DNA of 60,955 nucleotides from Candidatus Eiseniibacteriota bacterium (GTDB taxonomy: Bacteria; Eisenbacteria; RBG-16-71-46). The position numbers and the translations under genes are program-made. Position 1 is the stretch's first letter. Each line of letters starts with the position of its first letter. Below are positions 8,994-18,231 of the stretch, piece after piece. Below the pieces are notes generated by a model, which was not told the DNA's origin, ran no database searches, and worked only from the letters and a program-made list of their open reading frames with translations. The stretch is from NCBI GenBank assembly GCA_016223045.1, contig JACRPT010000100.1, positions 1-60,955 of the forward strand, given 5' to 3'.

Positions 8994-9851
8994 ATGAAGA
9001 CGCGCATCCTGTTCCCGACCCTCGTGCTTCTCGCCGCGGCCGCGCTCACGGGCTGCAGCAAGGAGCCCACCCGTCCTGTGTCCACGCCCGCCGCGCAAGC
9101 GCCGTCCCTGCCGCCCGCCGAGACGATGCAGTTCGACTTCAGCTTCTTCGAACCGGGCGCCCGCCTCGCCGCCGATCGGAGCGCGCTGGAGGGCAGCACC
9201 GCGGCGCAGTCGAAGAGCAACTGGATCAACGCGGCGGTCCGGGTCGCCTTCATCAACCTGATGGTCGCCGACGCGTTCGCCCCGCCGACGCTGGCCTTCC
9301 AGGCGGCGATCCACACCAGGCCGGTGCTGCAGCCGGATGGCTGGTTCCTATGGACCTACGTGTGGAGCGACACGGGCGCCCACCAGGTGACCGTCCGGCT
9401 CCGCGGCCGCGTTGACGGCGCGCTCGTGACCTGGCAGCTCCGCGTCAGCGACAACCAGGCGGCGCCGCCGGTGAACGACTTCCTGTGGTTCAGCGGGCAG
9501 TCCAGGATCACCAACGAGAGCGGCTACTGGGTCTTCAACGAGCTCAAGGAGGGCAACGAGGTCGAGGTCGCCCGGATCGACTGGATCAACCGGGCCCTGA
9601 ACGACCGCGAGCTCGCCTTCACGAACATCAAGGCCGGCACTCCGGATCAGGGCGACCGGCTGACCTACAAGGTCGCGGGAGCGATCGTGTCGGTCCTCTT
9701 CCACGACCAGTCCGAGAGCCGGGATGCGGACATCACCTGGAACCGGATCGCGGGCTCGGGCAGCCTGCTGGTGCCCGACTACAACAACGGCGAGCGCGCC
9801 TGCTGGGACGAGCGCCAGGAGAACATGGTCTGCCCGCCCACGGCGCTGTAG
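8994..9851 (+). CDS. Lipoprotein of unknown function, probably sigma-54 controlled
   Basis: 285 residues. A lipoprotein signal peptide is clear: positively charged start, a hydrophobic stretch, and the lipobox L-T-G-C, so the mature protein is anchored by a lipidated Cys near residue 18. The rest is a soluble, mixed-composition extracytoplasmic domain, rich in Trp and polar residues, that I do not recognise. An AGGAGG sits 7 nt before the ATG at 8994, which decides this start over longer in-frame versions. The only promoter-like sequence upstream is the -24/-12 element at 8893-8907. The gene faces the NtrYX-type operon and is probably one of its targets, perhaps made under envelope or nutrient stress. 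Confidence 0.75.
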   Translation: MKTRILFPTLVLLAAAALTGCSKEPTRPVSTPAAQAPSLPPAETMQFDFSFFEPGARLAADRSALEGSTAAQSKSNWINAAVRVAFINLMVADAFAPPTLAFQAAIHTRPVLQPDGWFLWTYVWSDTGAHQVTVRLRGRVDGALVTWQLRVSDNQAAPPVNDFLWFSGQSRITNESGYWVFNELKEGNEVEVARIDWINRALNDRELAFTNIKAGTPDQGDRLTYKVAGAIVSVLFHDQSESRDADITWNRIAGSGSLLVPDYNNGERACWDERQENMVCPPTAL

Positions 9852-9867
9852 CGCTCCTTCAGCATCG

Positions 9868-9895
9868 AGGCCCGGGGCTCGACGGCCCCGGGCCT
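9868..9895 (+). terminator. Hairpin terminator candidate after the lipoprotein gene
   Basis: The stem AGGCCCGGGGC pairs with GCCCCGGGCCT around a 6-nt loop, 17 nt after the stop codon. No T-tract follows, as is common in very GC-rich genomes. It lies between convergent genes and may work in both directions. Confidence 0.6.
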
Positions 9896-9983
9896 TCGCA
9901 TGTCCGCCGGCGGCGCGCACGACTGGAACGTCAGTCGGATCGCAGTCGCAGCCCGGCTCACGGAACTTCGCATGTCCGCCGGC
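9894..9983. repeat. 18-bp direct repeat between convergent genes
   Basis: CTTCGCATGTCCGCCGGC occurs at 9894-9911 and exactly again at 9966-9983, 72 bp apart. The first copy begins at the end of the terminator stem. It may be a local duplication of the gene end; no function is apparent. Confidence 0.7.
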
Positions 9984-9999
9984 TGCGTTGAGCGGACGA

Positions 10000-10671
10000 T
10001 CAGAATTGCCACACCAGGCCGAGCATCAGCTTGCCCGCGCTCCCGGTCTCCTGGATCGGGTTCTCCAGCCGGACGGTCGAGCCATCCGGAAGGTCCTGCG
10101 TCACCTTCACGCTGTTCCAGTTGATCAGGTCGAGGCGCGCGGTAAGGTCCGCCGCGAGATGCCCGGTCAGGTCGTAGAGCACCCCGACCCCCAGCGCCGC
10201 CAGCGCGCCCGAGGTCTGCACGTGGAAGCCCTCCTGATCCGCCCGGATGTCGGTCCCGCCCAGCCCGCCGAACACGTAGGGGCGGGCGCGCTCGCCCGGC
10301 AGGAACCGGTAGTGAGCCTCCAGCACCACGGAGGACTGATAGACCTCCACCGCCGCCTGCGTCGTCCGGTGCGCGGCCGTCCCTGCCGTGAGGCGCATGG
10401 CGAAATGGGGGGTGAAGCCGTAGCCCCCGAGGAACGTGAGGCCATTGCCCGCCTCCTCGATGAAGAGCTGGTTCGGCGCGCTGCCCGGGCCGGGGTCCTC
10501 CGCGCCGGTGAAGTTGGCCTGGTACTGGAGCCCGAGGGAGAAGCCGCGCTGGTGTGCCTGGCGAGGCGAGCCGTTCCCCGCGGGCTCGGCCGCGCTCGCA
10601 TGCCCGGCGCCGAGGGCGGCGATCAGGAAGCCGGCCGCGAGAGCGGCCCGCGTAGTCTGCGTCGTCATCAT
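10000..10671 (-). CDS. Small outer-membrane beta-barrel protein
   Basis: 223 residues with a cleavable signal peptide (about 1-26, ending A-S-A-A). After it come alternating hydrophobic strands separated by turns and a C-terminal strand ending in W-Q-F, the terminal Phe expected for insertion by the BAM complex. The size suggests an 8-stranded OmpA/OmpW-like barrel. Two adjacent ATGs (10671 and 10668) share a GGAGG; the first overlaps the stop of the upstream activator gene as ATGA, so it is the last gene of the Omp85-ntrY-ntrX operon. The cargo or ligand is unknown. Confidence 0.75.
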   Translation of the reverse strand: MMTTQTTRAALAAGFLIAALGAGHASAAEPAGNGSPRQAHQRGFSLGLQYQANFTGAEDPGPGSAPNQLFIEEAGNGLTFLGGYGFTPHFAMRLTAGTAAHRTTQAAVEVYQSSVVLEAHYRFLPGERARPYVFGGLGGTDIRADQEGFHVQTSGALAALGVGVLYDLTGHLAADLTARLDLINWNSVKVTQDLPDGSTVRLENPIQETGSAGKLMLGLVWQF

Positions 10672-12131
10672 GATTCCTCCTTCGAGTCGGCCTCGCTTCC
10701 CGGCCGCGGGGGTCGCGCTTCGAGACCGTAGGCCTGCATCTTCTTGTGAAGGTTGCTGCGCTCGATCATCAGCCAGCTCGCGGCCTGCGAGACGTTGCCC
10801 CCGGTCCGATCGAGGCACGCCGTGATGCAGCGCCGCTCGAACTCCCGGCGGGCGTGGACCAGTCCGCCGGCGGCCCGGATCTCGTCGAGGCTCGGCATCG
10901 GCCAGCCCTCGCGGGCCGGCTCCTCCGCCGGCCCGGGCGCGGAGGGGCCCGGAGGCAGCGCAGCAGCGGAGACCGGCGCCAGCACGCGCAGGTCGTCCTC
11001 GCGGATGACCGGGCCGTCGCTCAGGATCGCCAGCCGCTCGATGACGTTCCTGAGCTCGCGCACGTTGCCGCGCCAGCTCAGCTCGCGGATCAGGCCCAGC
11101 GCGCCCGGGCTCAGCTCCTTCGCCGGCAGGTCGTTCTCGGCGGCGTAGAGCTGGAGGAAGTGGTTCGCGAGCTTCGGGATGTCCTCGGGCCGCTCGCGCA
11201 GCGGCGGCACCGCGAGCGGGATCACGTTGAGCCGGAAGAACAGGTCTTCGCGGAAGCGGCCCGCCGCCACCTCGGCCGGCAGATCCTTGTTGGTCGCCGC
11301 GATCACGCGGACGTCCACGGCGTGCACGCGCGAGTCGCCCACGCGCTCGATCTCCCCCTCCTGGAGCGCACGCAGCACCTTGGCCTGCACGCGCAGGCTC
11401 ATGTCGCCGATCTCGTCCAGGAACAGGGTGCCGCCGTCGGCCAGCAGGAACTTGCCGTCGCGGCTCCGGTCGGCCCCGGTGTAGGCGCCGCGCACGCAGC
11501 CGAACAGCTCGGTCTCGATCATCTCCTCGGGGATCGCCGCGCAGTTGACCTTGACGAAGGCCCGCCCGGCGCGGGGGCTGGCGTCGTGGAGGGCGCGCGC
11601 CACCAGCTCCTTCCCGGTGCCGCTCTCGCCGCTGACCAGCACGGTCGCCCCGGTGGGACCGACCTTGCGGATCTGCTGCTTGAGCGAGGCGATCGCGCCG
11701 CTCTCTCCCACCATGACGTGGCGCTGCGCCTCGCTCCGCTGGTGCCGGCTCACCTCCTCGCCCAGGCTCGAGACCTGGAGCGCGTTGCGGACCGCGATGA
11801 GCACGCGGTCCTTTGACAGCGGCTTCTCCAGGAAGTCGAAGGCGCCGAGGCGGGTGGCCTCGACGGCGGTCGCGATCGAGCCCTGCCCGGAGATCATCAC
11901 CACGGCCACGCCCGGGTGGGCGGCGGCGATCCGCTTCAGGGTCTCGATCCCGTCCATCCCGGGCAGGCCGACGTCGAGCAGCACCAGATCGGCCGGCGCG
12001 TCGGCGAGCAGGGAGAGCGCCTCCTCGCCCGAGCCCGCCTCGCGCACCTCGTGGTCGGCGCCCTTGAGAATGATCGAGAGCATCCGGCGGATGTTCTTCT
12101 CGTCGTCAACGACCAGCGTCCTCGGTCTCAT
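10668..12131 (-). CDS. Sigma-54-dependent response regulator, NtrC/NtrX family
   Basis: 487 residues with the full three-domain layout. The receiver domain has D9-D10, the phosphorylatable D53 and K103. The AAA+ domain has Walker A G-E-S-G-T-G-K-E at 168-175, Walker B L-F-L-D-E near 236-240 and the sigma-54 contact loop G-A-Y-T-G-A at 215-220. A Fis-type helix-turn-helix ends the protein. The loop has Tyr in place of the usual Phe, a change seen in functional family members. The start overlaps the kinase gene stop by 4 nt. It activates RpoN promoters when phosphorylated by the adjacent kinase; likely targets are the -24/-12 elements at 8893 and 15793. Confidence 0.93.
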   Translation of the reverse strand: MRPRTLVVDDEKNIRRMLSIILKGADHEVREAGSGEEALSLLADAPADLVLLDVGLPGMDGIETLKRIAAAHPGVAVVMISGQGSIATAVEATRLGAFDFLEKPLSKDRVLIAVRNALQVSSLGEEVSRHQRSEAQRHVMVGESGAIASLKQQIRKVGPTGATVLVSGESGTGKELVARALHDASPRAGRAFVKVNCAAIPEEMIETELFGCVRGAYTGADRSRDGKFLLADGGTLFLDEIGDMSLRVQAKVLRALQEGEIERVGDSRVHAVDVRVIAATNKDLPAEVAAGRFREDLFFRLNVIPLAVPPLRERPEDIPKLANHFLQLYAAENDLPAKELSPGALGLIRELSWRGNVRELRNVIERLAILSDGPVIREDDLRVLAPVSAAALPPGPSAPGPAEEPAREGWPMPSLDEIRAAGGLVHARREFERRCITACLDRTGGNVSQAASWLMIERSNLHKKMQAYGLEARPPRPGSEADSKEES

Positions 12132-13627
12132 TCGGCTTCTCCCTGGATCCCGCGAGGTCCGGGCGGCAGCGTGATCACGAACTCCGCGCCCCCGCCTTCC
12201 CGGTCCGCCACGGCGACGGTCCCGCCGTGGCTCTGGATGGTGCTCTCGACGATGGCGAGCCCGAGCCCCATCCCGTCGGGCTTGGTGGTGACGTCGGGCT
12301 CGAAGATCCGCCGCCGCTCGCTCTCGGGCACGCCGGGCCCGCGGTCCAGCACGCGGATCCGCATCCCGCCGTCCGGCGCCGGGCCGGCGACGATCTCGAC
12401 CGGCGGCGTGCGGCCGGCCGTCCCCTGCGCCGCCAGCGCGTTGTTGACGAGATTCAGGAGCACGCGCCGCATCTGCTCACGATCGCACCAGAGCGCGCCG
12501 CCCCCGCGCGCCCCCGCGCGCTCCGCGCGTTCCCCGCTCTCGACCCGCACCGCGAGCTTCTCGTCGCCGTAGAGGGCGGCGACGTCGGCCAGCAGCTCGG
12601 CGGGGTCCACCGACGCCCTCTGCGGCTCGGGGAGGCGCGCGAACTGGGAGAACTCGGCGACCAGCGCGCGCAGGCCCTCCACCTCCTCCTCGATGATGGC
12701 CGCGCTCTCGTCCAGCAGCCGGCGGTACGCCGGGTCGTCGCCGGGATAGGCGTCGCGCACCTCCTGCGCCGCGAGCTGGATCGGCGTGAGCGGGTTCTTG
12801 ACCTCGTGGGCGAGCCGCCGGGACATCTGCCGCCACGCTGCGAGCTTCTCCAGGCGCACGAGCTCGGCCTGCTGGGTGCGCAGGCGGCCGACCATGCCAT
12901 TGAAGCTGCGCAGCAGCGCGCCGATCTCACCTCGCCCGACCTCCGGAACGCGCGTGTCGAGATCGCCCGCGGCGACCCGCTCGATGCCTCCGCCCAGCGC
13001 CGCCATCGGGCGCGTGAGGCGCGAGGCCAGGTACGAGCCGACCAGCAGCACGACCAGCACGATCGCGCCGTAGACGGCGAGGAAGGTCGCTTCCAGCCCG
13101 CGGATGACCGGTCCCCGCGCGCGGCGCAGCGTCTCCAGGAGCTGGATGCTGCGCGTGAGCTTCTCGGCGCGCGCCGCCAGAGCGGCCGGCAGAGGCGAGG
13201 TGACCCATGCGGGCACGCCGCCGGGAGCGCGGATGGAGGCGACGAGGACCTCCTCGCCCGCGAGCAGGAACCGCTCCGGCGGGATCGGCACCGCCACGCC
13301 GGTCGCGGGCCCGCCCGCGTGCGGCGCGGCCTGCGCCGCGGCGCGCAGCGCCGACTGCTCGCGCGCGTCGAGCCCCGCGATCTCCGCGGCGGTCAGGGTG
13401 TCCAGCGGTCCGCCGGCAGCGATCCTCGCGAGGAAGCGGCTCTTCTCCCGCTCGAGGACCTCGCGCGTGACGGCGAGCCCGGCCTGCGCGCCCTCCACGA
13501 TGCTGGTCTCCAGCAGCGGATCGAGGCTGCGCCGGAACAGCTCGCGGGCGACGAACGCCGCGGGCAGCAGCGGCAGGAGGACCGCCAGCACCAGGATCCC
13601 GATCAGTTGAAGTCGCAGCTTCCGCAT
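12128..13627 (-). CDS. NtrY-like sensor histidine kinase
   Basis: 499 residues. Two membrane helices (about 6-27 and 181-201) flank a periplasmic sensor domain of about 150 residues. A HAMP domain (about 201-255) and the phospho-acceptor box R-L-A-H-E-V-K-N-P-L (His274) follow. The ATPase domain has N-L-V-N-N-A, D-R-G-P-G-V and G-M-G-L-G-L-A-I. It phosphorylates the NtrC-family partner encoded directly downstream, with which it overlaps by ATGA. The ATG at 13627 gives a normal membrane-protein N-terminus; longer in-frame starts add only Arg-rich sequence. NtrY homologues sense nitrogen or redox state, but the envelope genes in this operon suggest another signal. Confidence 0.9.
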   Translation of the reverse strand: MRKLRLQLIGILVLAVLLPLLPAAFVARELFRRSLDPLLETSIVEGAQAGLAVTREVLEREKSRFLARIAAGGPLDTLTAAEIAGLDAREQSALRAAAQAAPHAGGPATGVAVPIPPERFLLAGEEVLVASIRAPGGVPAWVTSPLPAALAARAEKLTRSIQLLETLRRARGPVIRGLEATFLAVYGAIVLVVLLVGSYLASRLTRPMAALGGGIERVAAGDLDTRVPEVGRGEIGALLRSFNGMVGRLRTQQAELVRLEKLAAWRQMSRRLAHEVKNPLTPIQLAAQEVRDAYPGDDPAYRRLLDESAAIIEEEVEGLRALVAEFSQFARLPEPQRASVDPAELLADVAALYGDEKLAVRVESGERAERAGARGGGALWCDREQMRRVLLNLVNNALAAQGTAGRTPPVEIVAGPAPDGGMRIRVLDRGPGVPESERRRIFEPDVTTKPDGMGLGLAIVESTIQSHGGTVAVADREGGGAEFVITLPPGPRGIQGEAE

Positions 13628-13640
13628 TTCGCGCGTCCCT

Positions 13641-14336
13641 CTACGGCGCCCGCGCGAGCGAGCCGCAGGTGAATGGTGATGAGGTGGCGTCGGCCGCCCA
13701 GTCCGCATCGCGCTCGCGGCCCAGGAAGTAGCGCAGCAGCGTGCCCAGCCCCGCCGACACTTCCCGCCGGTTCGGGTCCCCGCCGCTCGATTCCCCACCG
13801 AACAGCGCGTGGACCCGCCGAATCTCGGCCGGCGCCAGCGGATGCACCGCGAGGCGGACCCGGATCCGCAGGCTCTGGCCGGGGTCGAGCAGCCGCATCG
13901 GCAACACCGGGAAGGGCCCCAGGCGGCCCATCAGGCTCGCCACCCCCTCGATGCTCGCCGCGCGACGGTCCTGCAGCGGTGTTCGCACCACCACGACGTC
14001 CTCCCACAGGTCGGGCTCGATCCGCACCTCGACGCGCGAGCCGCCCCGCTCGTGACCGGAGGGATCGAGCAGCGAGAACGCGAGCACGACGGCCGCAGGG
14101 AGCCCGCTCTCCAGGGTCTCGCGTGACTGAGCATCCGGCAGCCCGCGCGTCCGCACGCTGCACAACAGCGCCGTGTCGGAACGCGCCGGCTCCACCGCTA
14201 CGATCCACACGTCGTCCCGCGCCGCGGCGCGCGCGGCTTCGAGCCCCGCGCCCCCGCCGCTCATCAGCAGAGCCGTCGCGCCAACGAGGAGCGCGGTCCT
14301 CGCGCGCGACCGGCGCGGCCCGGGCGTCATCCCCAT
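13641..14336 (-). CDS. DUF4390-like exported protein
   Basis: 231 residues with an N-terminal hydrophobic signal/anchor (about 10-35) and a single soluble domain rich in beta-strand pattern. The central segments (G-L-P-A-A-V-V-L-A-F, then W-E-D-V-V-V-V-R-T-P-L, then L-R-I-R-V-R-L-A-V-H-P-L) resemble the DUF4390 family. Genes of that family are often found next to ntrY, and that context also holds here. The start lies 1 nt after the Omp85 gene stop and 13 nt separate its stop from the kinase gene, so it is cotranscribed. It may feed an envelope signal to the kinase, which is inference. Family assignment is from memory of the motif pattern. Confidence 0.6.
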   Translation of the reverse strand: MGMTPGPRRSRARTALLVGATALLMSGGGAGLEAARAAARDDVWIVAVEPARSDTALLCSVRTRGLPDAQSRETLESGLPAAVVLAFSLLDPSGHERGGSRVEVRIEPDLWEDVVVVRTPLQDRRAASIEGVASLMGRLGPFPVLPMRLLDPGQSLRIRVRLAVHPLAPAEIRRVHALFGGESSGGDPNRREVSAGLGTLLRYFLGRERDADWAADATSSPFTCGSLARAP

Positions 14337-14337
14337 C

Positions 14338-15747
14338 TCAGAAGGTCCACCCGAGGCTGCCGTTGACGTGGAACGCCTCCGCGACCGGTGTGCGCGAGAG
14401 CGGCCGACCGGCGTCGAGCCCGACGCGACCGAGCCAGGGCACGCGCAGCCGGAACCCGAACCCGGCCCCCGCCGCGTAGTCCCCGGCGGCGGGCGCACCC
14501 CGGTTCCAGCCCGTGCCGGCGTCCACGAACGCCAGGCCGACCAGCCGCGGATCCGACTCGGGCCCGATCCAGCAGGTGCGCAGCTCGAGCGACCCCGTGC
14601 CGAAGTTCAGGTTCCCCTGCGGCGGCGAGAGCGACTGGCTGGGGAACCCGCGCACCGTGTAGAGGCCGCCCAGGTAGAAGCGCTCGTAGAACGGCGCGTT
14701 CGGCGTCACCGACCCCGCACGCGCGCGCGCCGCGAGCAGCATCCCCGGCGCCAGCGGCAGGTAGGCGCGCAGGTCGCACTGCCAGGAGCCGAAGTCGCCG
14801 CGCTCGGAGAACGCCCCTTCCCCGCTCAGGCGCCCGCGCACTCCGTGGCTTTCGAGACCGCTGCCGCTCGTCCGGTCGAACTGCAGGGCGAGCCCCAGCC
14901 GCGACTGCGGCCGCTTGCGCAGGTCGCGCTGGATCTGCCAGGGCAGCTCGGCGAAGGGGATCTCGTCGCCGCGGTGGCGGTCCTGGGCCGCACGGTCCTG
15001 ATAGACCTCGGCGCTGGAATCCGCGTCGGTCGTCTCCAAGGAGACCCAGGCCTCCGCGGCGAGCGACCGCGTGAGCCCGCGGCCCAGCCGGAAGTCGAGG
15101 GCGCTGTGGTCGAGATGGTGGCGGACCTCGGTGCTGTCGAGGAAGTAGATGCGGTCCTGCCCCTCGGCGCGGAGCCGCAGCTCCCAGAAGTCACGCGAGG
15201 ACTGCAGGCGCGGCCGCCTGAGGGTCAGGTCCACCCCTCCCACGCGGTAGCCCAGGCGGGTGTTGAGGCTCAGCCCCTCGCCGCGGCCGCTCAGGTTGTC
15301 CAGGTTGAGCTGGACCGGGATCAGGTACCAGCCGGAGAAGTCCTCGTAGCCCAGCCCCAGCCGCAGGTGCGGCCGGTTCTCCCGGACGGCGAAGACGATG
15401 ACCACCCGGCCCGGCGCGCTGCCGCGACGCGTGTGGACCTCGACCTCGCGGAAGAGGTGGCTCTCGCGCAGGCGCTCGGCCGCCGCGAGGATCGCTTCGG
15501 GGGACGCGGGATCCCCGGTGGCGATGCCGGCGGCCGCGAGGGCCAGCGCTGTCGAGGTCCGCGCGGCGCCTGCGATCTCGATCCGCTCGACCACCAGGTG
15601 CGCCGCTTCCGCGAGGCTCTCCGGATAGGCGGGCTCGGCCGGGGTCGCGGGTTGCGCGCGGGCCAGCGACCCGAAACCGAGCAGCAGAGCCAGGGCGAGG
15701 CAGGCTCTCCCACCGATTCCTGCGAGTGCGGCGTTCGATCGGTTCAC
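14338..15747 (-). CDS. Omp85/BamA-like outer-membrane protein
   Basis: 469 residues. A signal peptide (about 1-30) is followed by one POTRA-like domain (about 45-120: V-E-R-I-E-I-A-G-A then R-E-S-H-L-F-R-E-V-E-V) and a C-terminal 16-strand-type barrel. The L-Y-T-V-R-G-F motif is the conserved loop-6 signature of the superfamily, and the protein ends in W-T-F. One POTRA instead of five makes it shorter than BamA; it is closer to TamA/TpsB-like or surface-antigen proteins. The start is GTG 15747 with AGGGGG about 5-6 nt upstream. It heads the operon with the NtrYX-like pair, so the operon links outer-membrane assembly to sigma-54 control. Confidence 0.82.
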   Translation of the reverse strand: MNRSNAALAGIGGRACLALALLLGFGSLARAQPATPAEPAYPESLAEAAHLVVERIEIAGAARTSTALALAAAGIATGDPASPEAILAAAERLRESHLFREVEVHTRRGSAPGRVVIVFAVRENRPHLRLGLGYEDFSGWYLIPVQLNLDNLSGRGEGLSLNTRLGYRVGGVDLTLRRPRLQSSRDFWELRLRAEGQDRIYFLDSTEVRHHLDHSALDFRLGRGLTRSLAAEAWVSLETTDADSSAEVYQDRAAQDRHRGDEIPFAELPWQIQRDLRKRPQSRLGLALQFDRTSGSGLESHGVRGRLSGEGAFSERGDFGSWQCDLRAYLPLAPGMLLAARARAGSVTPNAPFYERFYLGGLYTVRGFPSQSLSPPQGNLNFGTGSLELRTCWIGPESDPRLVGLAFVDAGTGWNRGAPAAGDYAAGAGFGFRLRVPWLGRVGLDAGRPLSRTPVAEAFHVNGSLGWTF

Positions 15748-16128
15748 ACGGCCCCCTGGCTCGAGTGCTGGCGGATTCCACGGCTTGCCTTCGCAACACT
15801 CGTTCCCGGCAGCGCAACCGCCCGAGTCCTGTCGGGCGAGCCGGGATGTGGGTCCACGGGAAGGCGTTCCGGCCTCGCCGAATCCGCGCGCGGTGCCGCC
15901 GCGCAGTCGGCCGCCTTCCCGGGGCCCAGACTCATGGGAGCTTTTACCACAGGTGAGGGCGCGCGGTGAGGCGCTTTCTCCGCCAAAGGGCCGGCGCCGG
16001 GTCCCGGAGGCCCGCTCTCCCCGCACCGGCGGCCCTCGGCGCGCCGCGTCGGCAGCGCCACAGCCCGCGCGCCCCTGAGCGACCGGAGCACGCCCGCTGC
16101 ACCCCGGAGCGCGCCCGCGGTCAGCCCC
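15748..16128. other. Intergenic region upstream of the Omp85-NtrYX operon
   Basis: No gene. It contains a sigma-54-type element (15793-15807) and a perfect 7-bp hairpin (CGCCCGA and TCGGGCG, 15819-15838) just upstream of it, which could be an activator site or a stem. The remaining part up to 16128 is GC-rich sequence after the crotonase-fusion gene upstream, with no clear terminator. Confidence 0.5.
15793..15807 (-). promoter_or_regulatory. Sigma-54 (-24/-12) promoter candidate of the Omp85-NtrYX operon
   Basis: On the minus strand GGGAACG-AGTG-TTGC matches TGGCACG-N4-TTGC at nine of eleven fixed bases, with GG and GC exactly 10 nt apart. The predicted start near 15781 gives a 33-nt leader to the GTG at 15747. 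This would make the operon self-activating through its own NtrC-family protein. Confidence 0.6.
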
Positions 16129-18219
16129 TCACGCCGTCATCGTCCGCGCGAACTCGGCTCCGACTCTGCCCTCGCGGCAGGCAGTCGTCGTCAGGAAGCC
16201 CGCGGCGTGCTTCGCCTGGATCGCCAGCGCCTCGGAGAGCGGCGCGCGGCAGGAGTCCCGCACACAGTCCACGATCGCCTTCCGCGCCGCTTCGGCGGCC
16301 GGGCCGTCGGCGGCGGGCATCCCGCTGACGTCCTGTGGCACCCGGTCCAGCGCGCCCGCGTCCAACGCCCGCCGCGGCAGGGCATGATCGCCACCGGCCG
16401 CCACCTTCCACGCGATGCGCAACGCCTCCTCCAGCGGCCCGGCGTAGTCAATGAGCCAGCCGACCGCGTCGCGGGCTTTGACCGAGTCCCCGGTCAGCAG
16501 CATCTGCAGGAGCTTCGGCCAGTGATCGCGGCCCGCCTTGCGGAAGGGCCAGTGGCAGCCCTCCATGCCGGGGACCACGGGCAGCGTCACTTCCGGCCAC
16601 CCGAACCGGGCGTCCTCCACCGCCACGACGTGGTGGCAGTGCGCGAGCAGCTCAAGCATCCCGCCCAGGCAGCGCTTGCCGGCCACGAAGCCGACCGACA
16701 CCGCGAACTCGTCGTTCAGGCGCCGCGCGGTCGCGGGCCAGCCGGTGGTGATGCTGAGTCCGTCCTCCACGTCGCCGAGCGCCGAGAAGAAGTCGCTGGT
16801 GTCGGCGCCGACCATCTGGGTGGAGATATGGAAGTCGCCGGTGACGATGACCTTCCCGATCCGCTCGCGCTTCAGCCAGTCGAGCGCGCGATTCAGCTCG
16901 CGGTCCACGTCCCAGCTGTAGCTCTCGCGGCTGATGGTGACGACACCGACCTCGCCGTCGTGCTCGGCGTTGACGTAGAGCTGCTGCCAGTCGGGGGTGT
17001 CCATCTTCGCCAGCGCGTCGGGGTGCCAGCTCTGCTTGGCGGCCTCCGGGTGTAGCAGGTGGTAGGCCTCCACGGTCCCGATCACGGCCGCGGGGCCGAG
17101 GTCGCGCATCATGCACAGGATGCCGCGGCGGAACTGGGCGCACAGCTCGCCGATGGCGTTCAGGTGCGCGTAGTGCCCGCGCTGCTCGTGGAGCATCAGG
17201 CTCGTCATCTGGAACATCGGACCCAGGATCCGCACGCGGAACTCGTCCTGCTCCTCCGCGCTCAGCACCCAGTCCACCAGCGGGCGGAAGTGATCGGGCG
17301 GGTACCACGCCTGGCCGGTCTCCTTGCGCTCCTCCAGCTCCGGGGTCGGCCGGAACAGCTCGCCGTACTTCTGGCTCAGGTGGTGGAGGCAGGACCAGGT
17401 GAGGAAGTCCGCGCCCTTCGAACCGATGGCGTCGTGCGCCCGGAACGGGTTCGGTCCGAGCAGCTTCCTCGTCAGCTTGTCCACCTTCCAGAACGGCATG
17501 TTGCTGGCGCGGTGGACGCGCAGGCCGGCCAGCGTCACGCCGCAGAACAGCACGTCCAGGACGAACGACCAGTGGTCGCTCACGGTGAGCGGGATCAACC
17601 CCAGCGCCCAGAAGAGCTGGGTGATCGCGGAAGGCTCGCTCTCCACGATCTCCCACACCTTGTTGATCTCGTGCGGGAACGCGGGGTGGGCGATGCCCAC
17701 GCCCAGCTCGGAGCTCGGGAATCCCGAGGTGACCGAGCGGATCTCGATCCCCGGGAACGCCTCGCGGAAGATCCGGTAGTGCGCCTTCTTGATCTCGAGG
17801 ATCTCGGGGATGGCCTCGAGCAGGAAGCGCGGCTTGAGCGCGTTCAGCTCGGCCGGGAGACTCCTGCCGTCATAGGTGAGCCGGACGATGTTGCCCATGA
17901 TCCGGTCGGCGCCCTCGCGGCCGAAGGCCTGCACCAGCCCGGGATACTGCCTGCCAATGCCATCGGAGGTGCCGGGGAAGTCGAGCCCGACCATGCGCAC
18001 GCCGAACGGCTGGAGCCGCGAGCCGAGCTGCATGGTCTTGCCGGCCCCGACGATGCCGTTCGACCCGGAGATGACGAGCGACCCCCGCTCGTTGCTCTTG
18101 CCGAACACCCGGTCCACGAGCTCGCCCGCGTCCGCGGGCAGCGCGCCGCGCCGGAAGATGTCGGAAACGTTTCCCAGCCCCATGGTCTGGAGCGTCGGTT
18201 GCCTCATCGCCTTGAACAT
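16129..18219 (-). CDS. Fused 3-hydroxyacyl-CoA dehydrogenase-like / enoyl-CoA hydratase-like protein
   Basis: 696 residues. The N-terminal half looks like a divergent 3-hydroxyacyl-CoA dehydrogenase: a dinucleotide-binding segment G-I-V-G-A-G near residue 55 and a block S-V-T-S-G-F-P then A-H-P-A-F-P-H-E-I-N near 165-185, matching the family's S-N-T-S and H-F-F-N-P region. The C-terminal part (about 425-690) is a crotonase fold with the oxyanion stretch G-K-R-C-L-G-G-M-L-E and R-F-G-W-P-E-V. In FadB the hydratase comes first; here the order is reversed. The thiolase gene ends 12 nt upstream, so the pair likely performs beta-oxidation-like steps on an unusual acyl-CoA. The substrate cannot be told. 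Confidence 0.75.
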   Translation of the reverse strand: MFKAMRQPTLQTMGLGNVSDIFRRGALPADAGELVDRVFGKSNERGSLVISGSNGIVGAGKTMQLGSRLQPFGVRMVGLDFPGTSDGIGRQYPGLVQAFGREGADRIMGNIVRLTYDGRSLPAELNALKPRFLLEAIPEILEIKKAHYRIFREAFPGIEIRSVTSGFPSSELGVGIAHPAFPHEINKVWEIVESEPSAITQLFWALGLIPLTVSDHWSFVLDVLFCGVTLAGLRVHRASNMPFWKVDKLTRKLLGPNPFRAHDAIGSKGADFLTWSCLHHLSQKYGELFRPTPELEERKETGQAWYPPDHFRPLVDWVLSAEEQDEFRVRILGPMFQMTSLMLHEQRGHYAHLNAIGELCAQFRRGILCMMRDLGPAAVIGTVEAYHLLHPEAAKQSWHPDALAKMDTPDWQQLYVNAEHDGEVGVVTISRESYSWDVDRELNRALDWLKRERIGKVIVTGDFHISTQMVGADTSDFFSALGDVEDGLSITTGWPATARRLNDEFAVSVGFVAGKRCLGGMLELLAHCHHVVAVEDARFGWPEVTLPVVPGMEGCHWPFRKAGRDHWPKLLQMLLTGDSVKARDAVGWLIDYAGPLEEALRIAWKVAAGGDHALPRRALDAGALDRVPQDVSGMPAADGPAAEAARKAIVDCVRDSCRAPLSEALAIQAKHAAGFLTTTACREGRVGAEFARTMTA

Positions 18220-18231
18220 GTTCCTCGCTCC

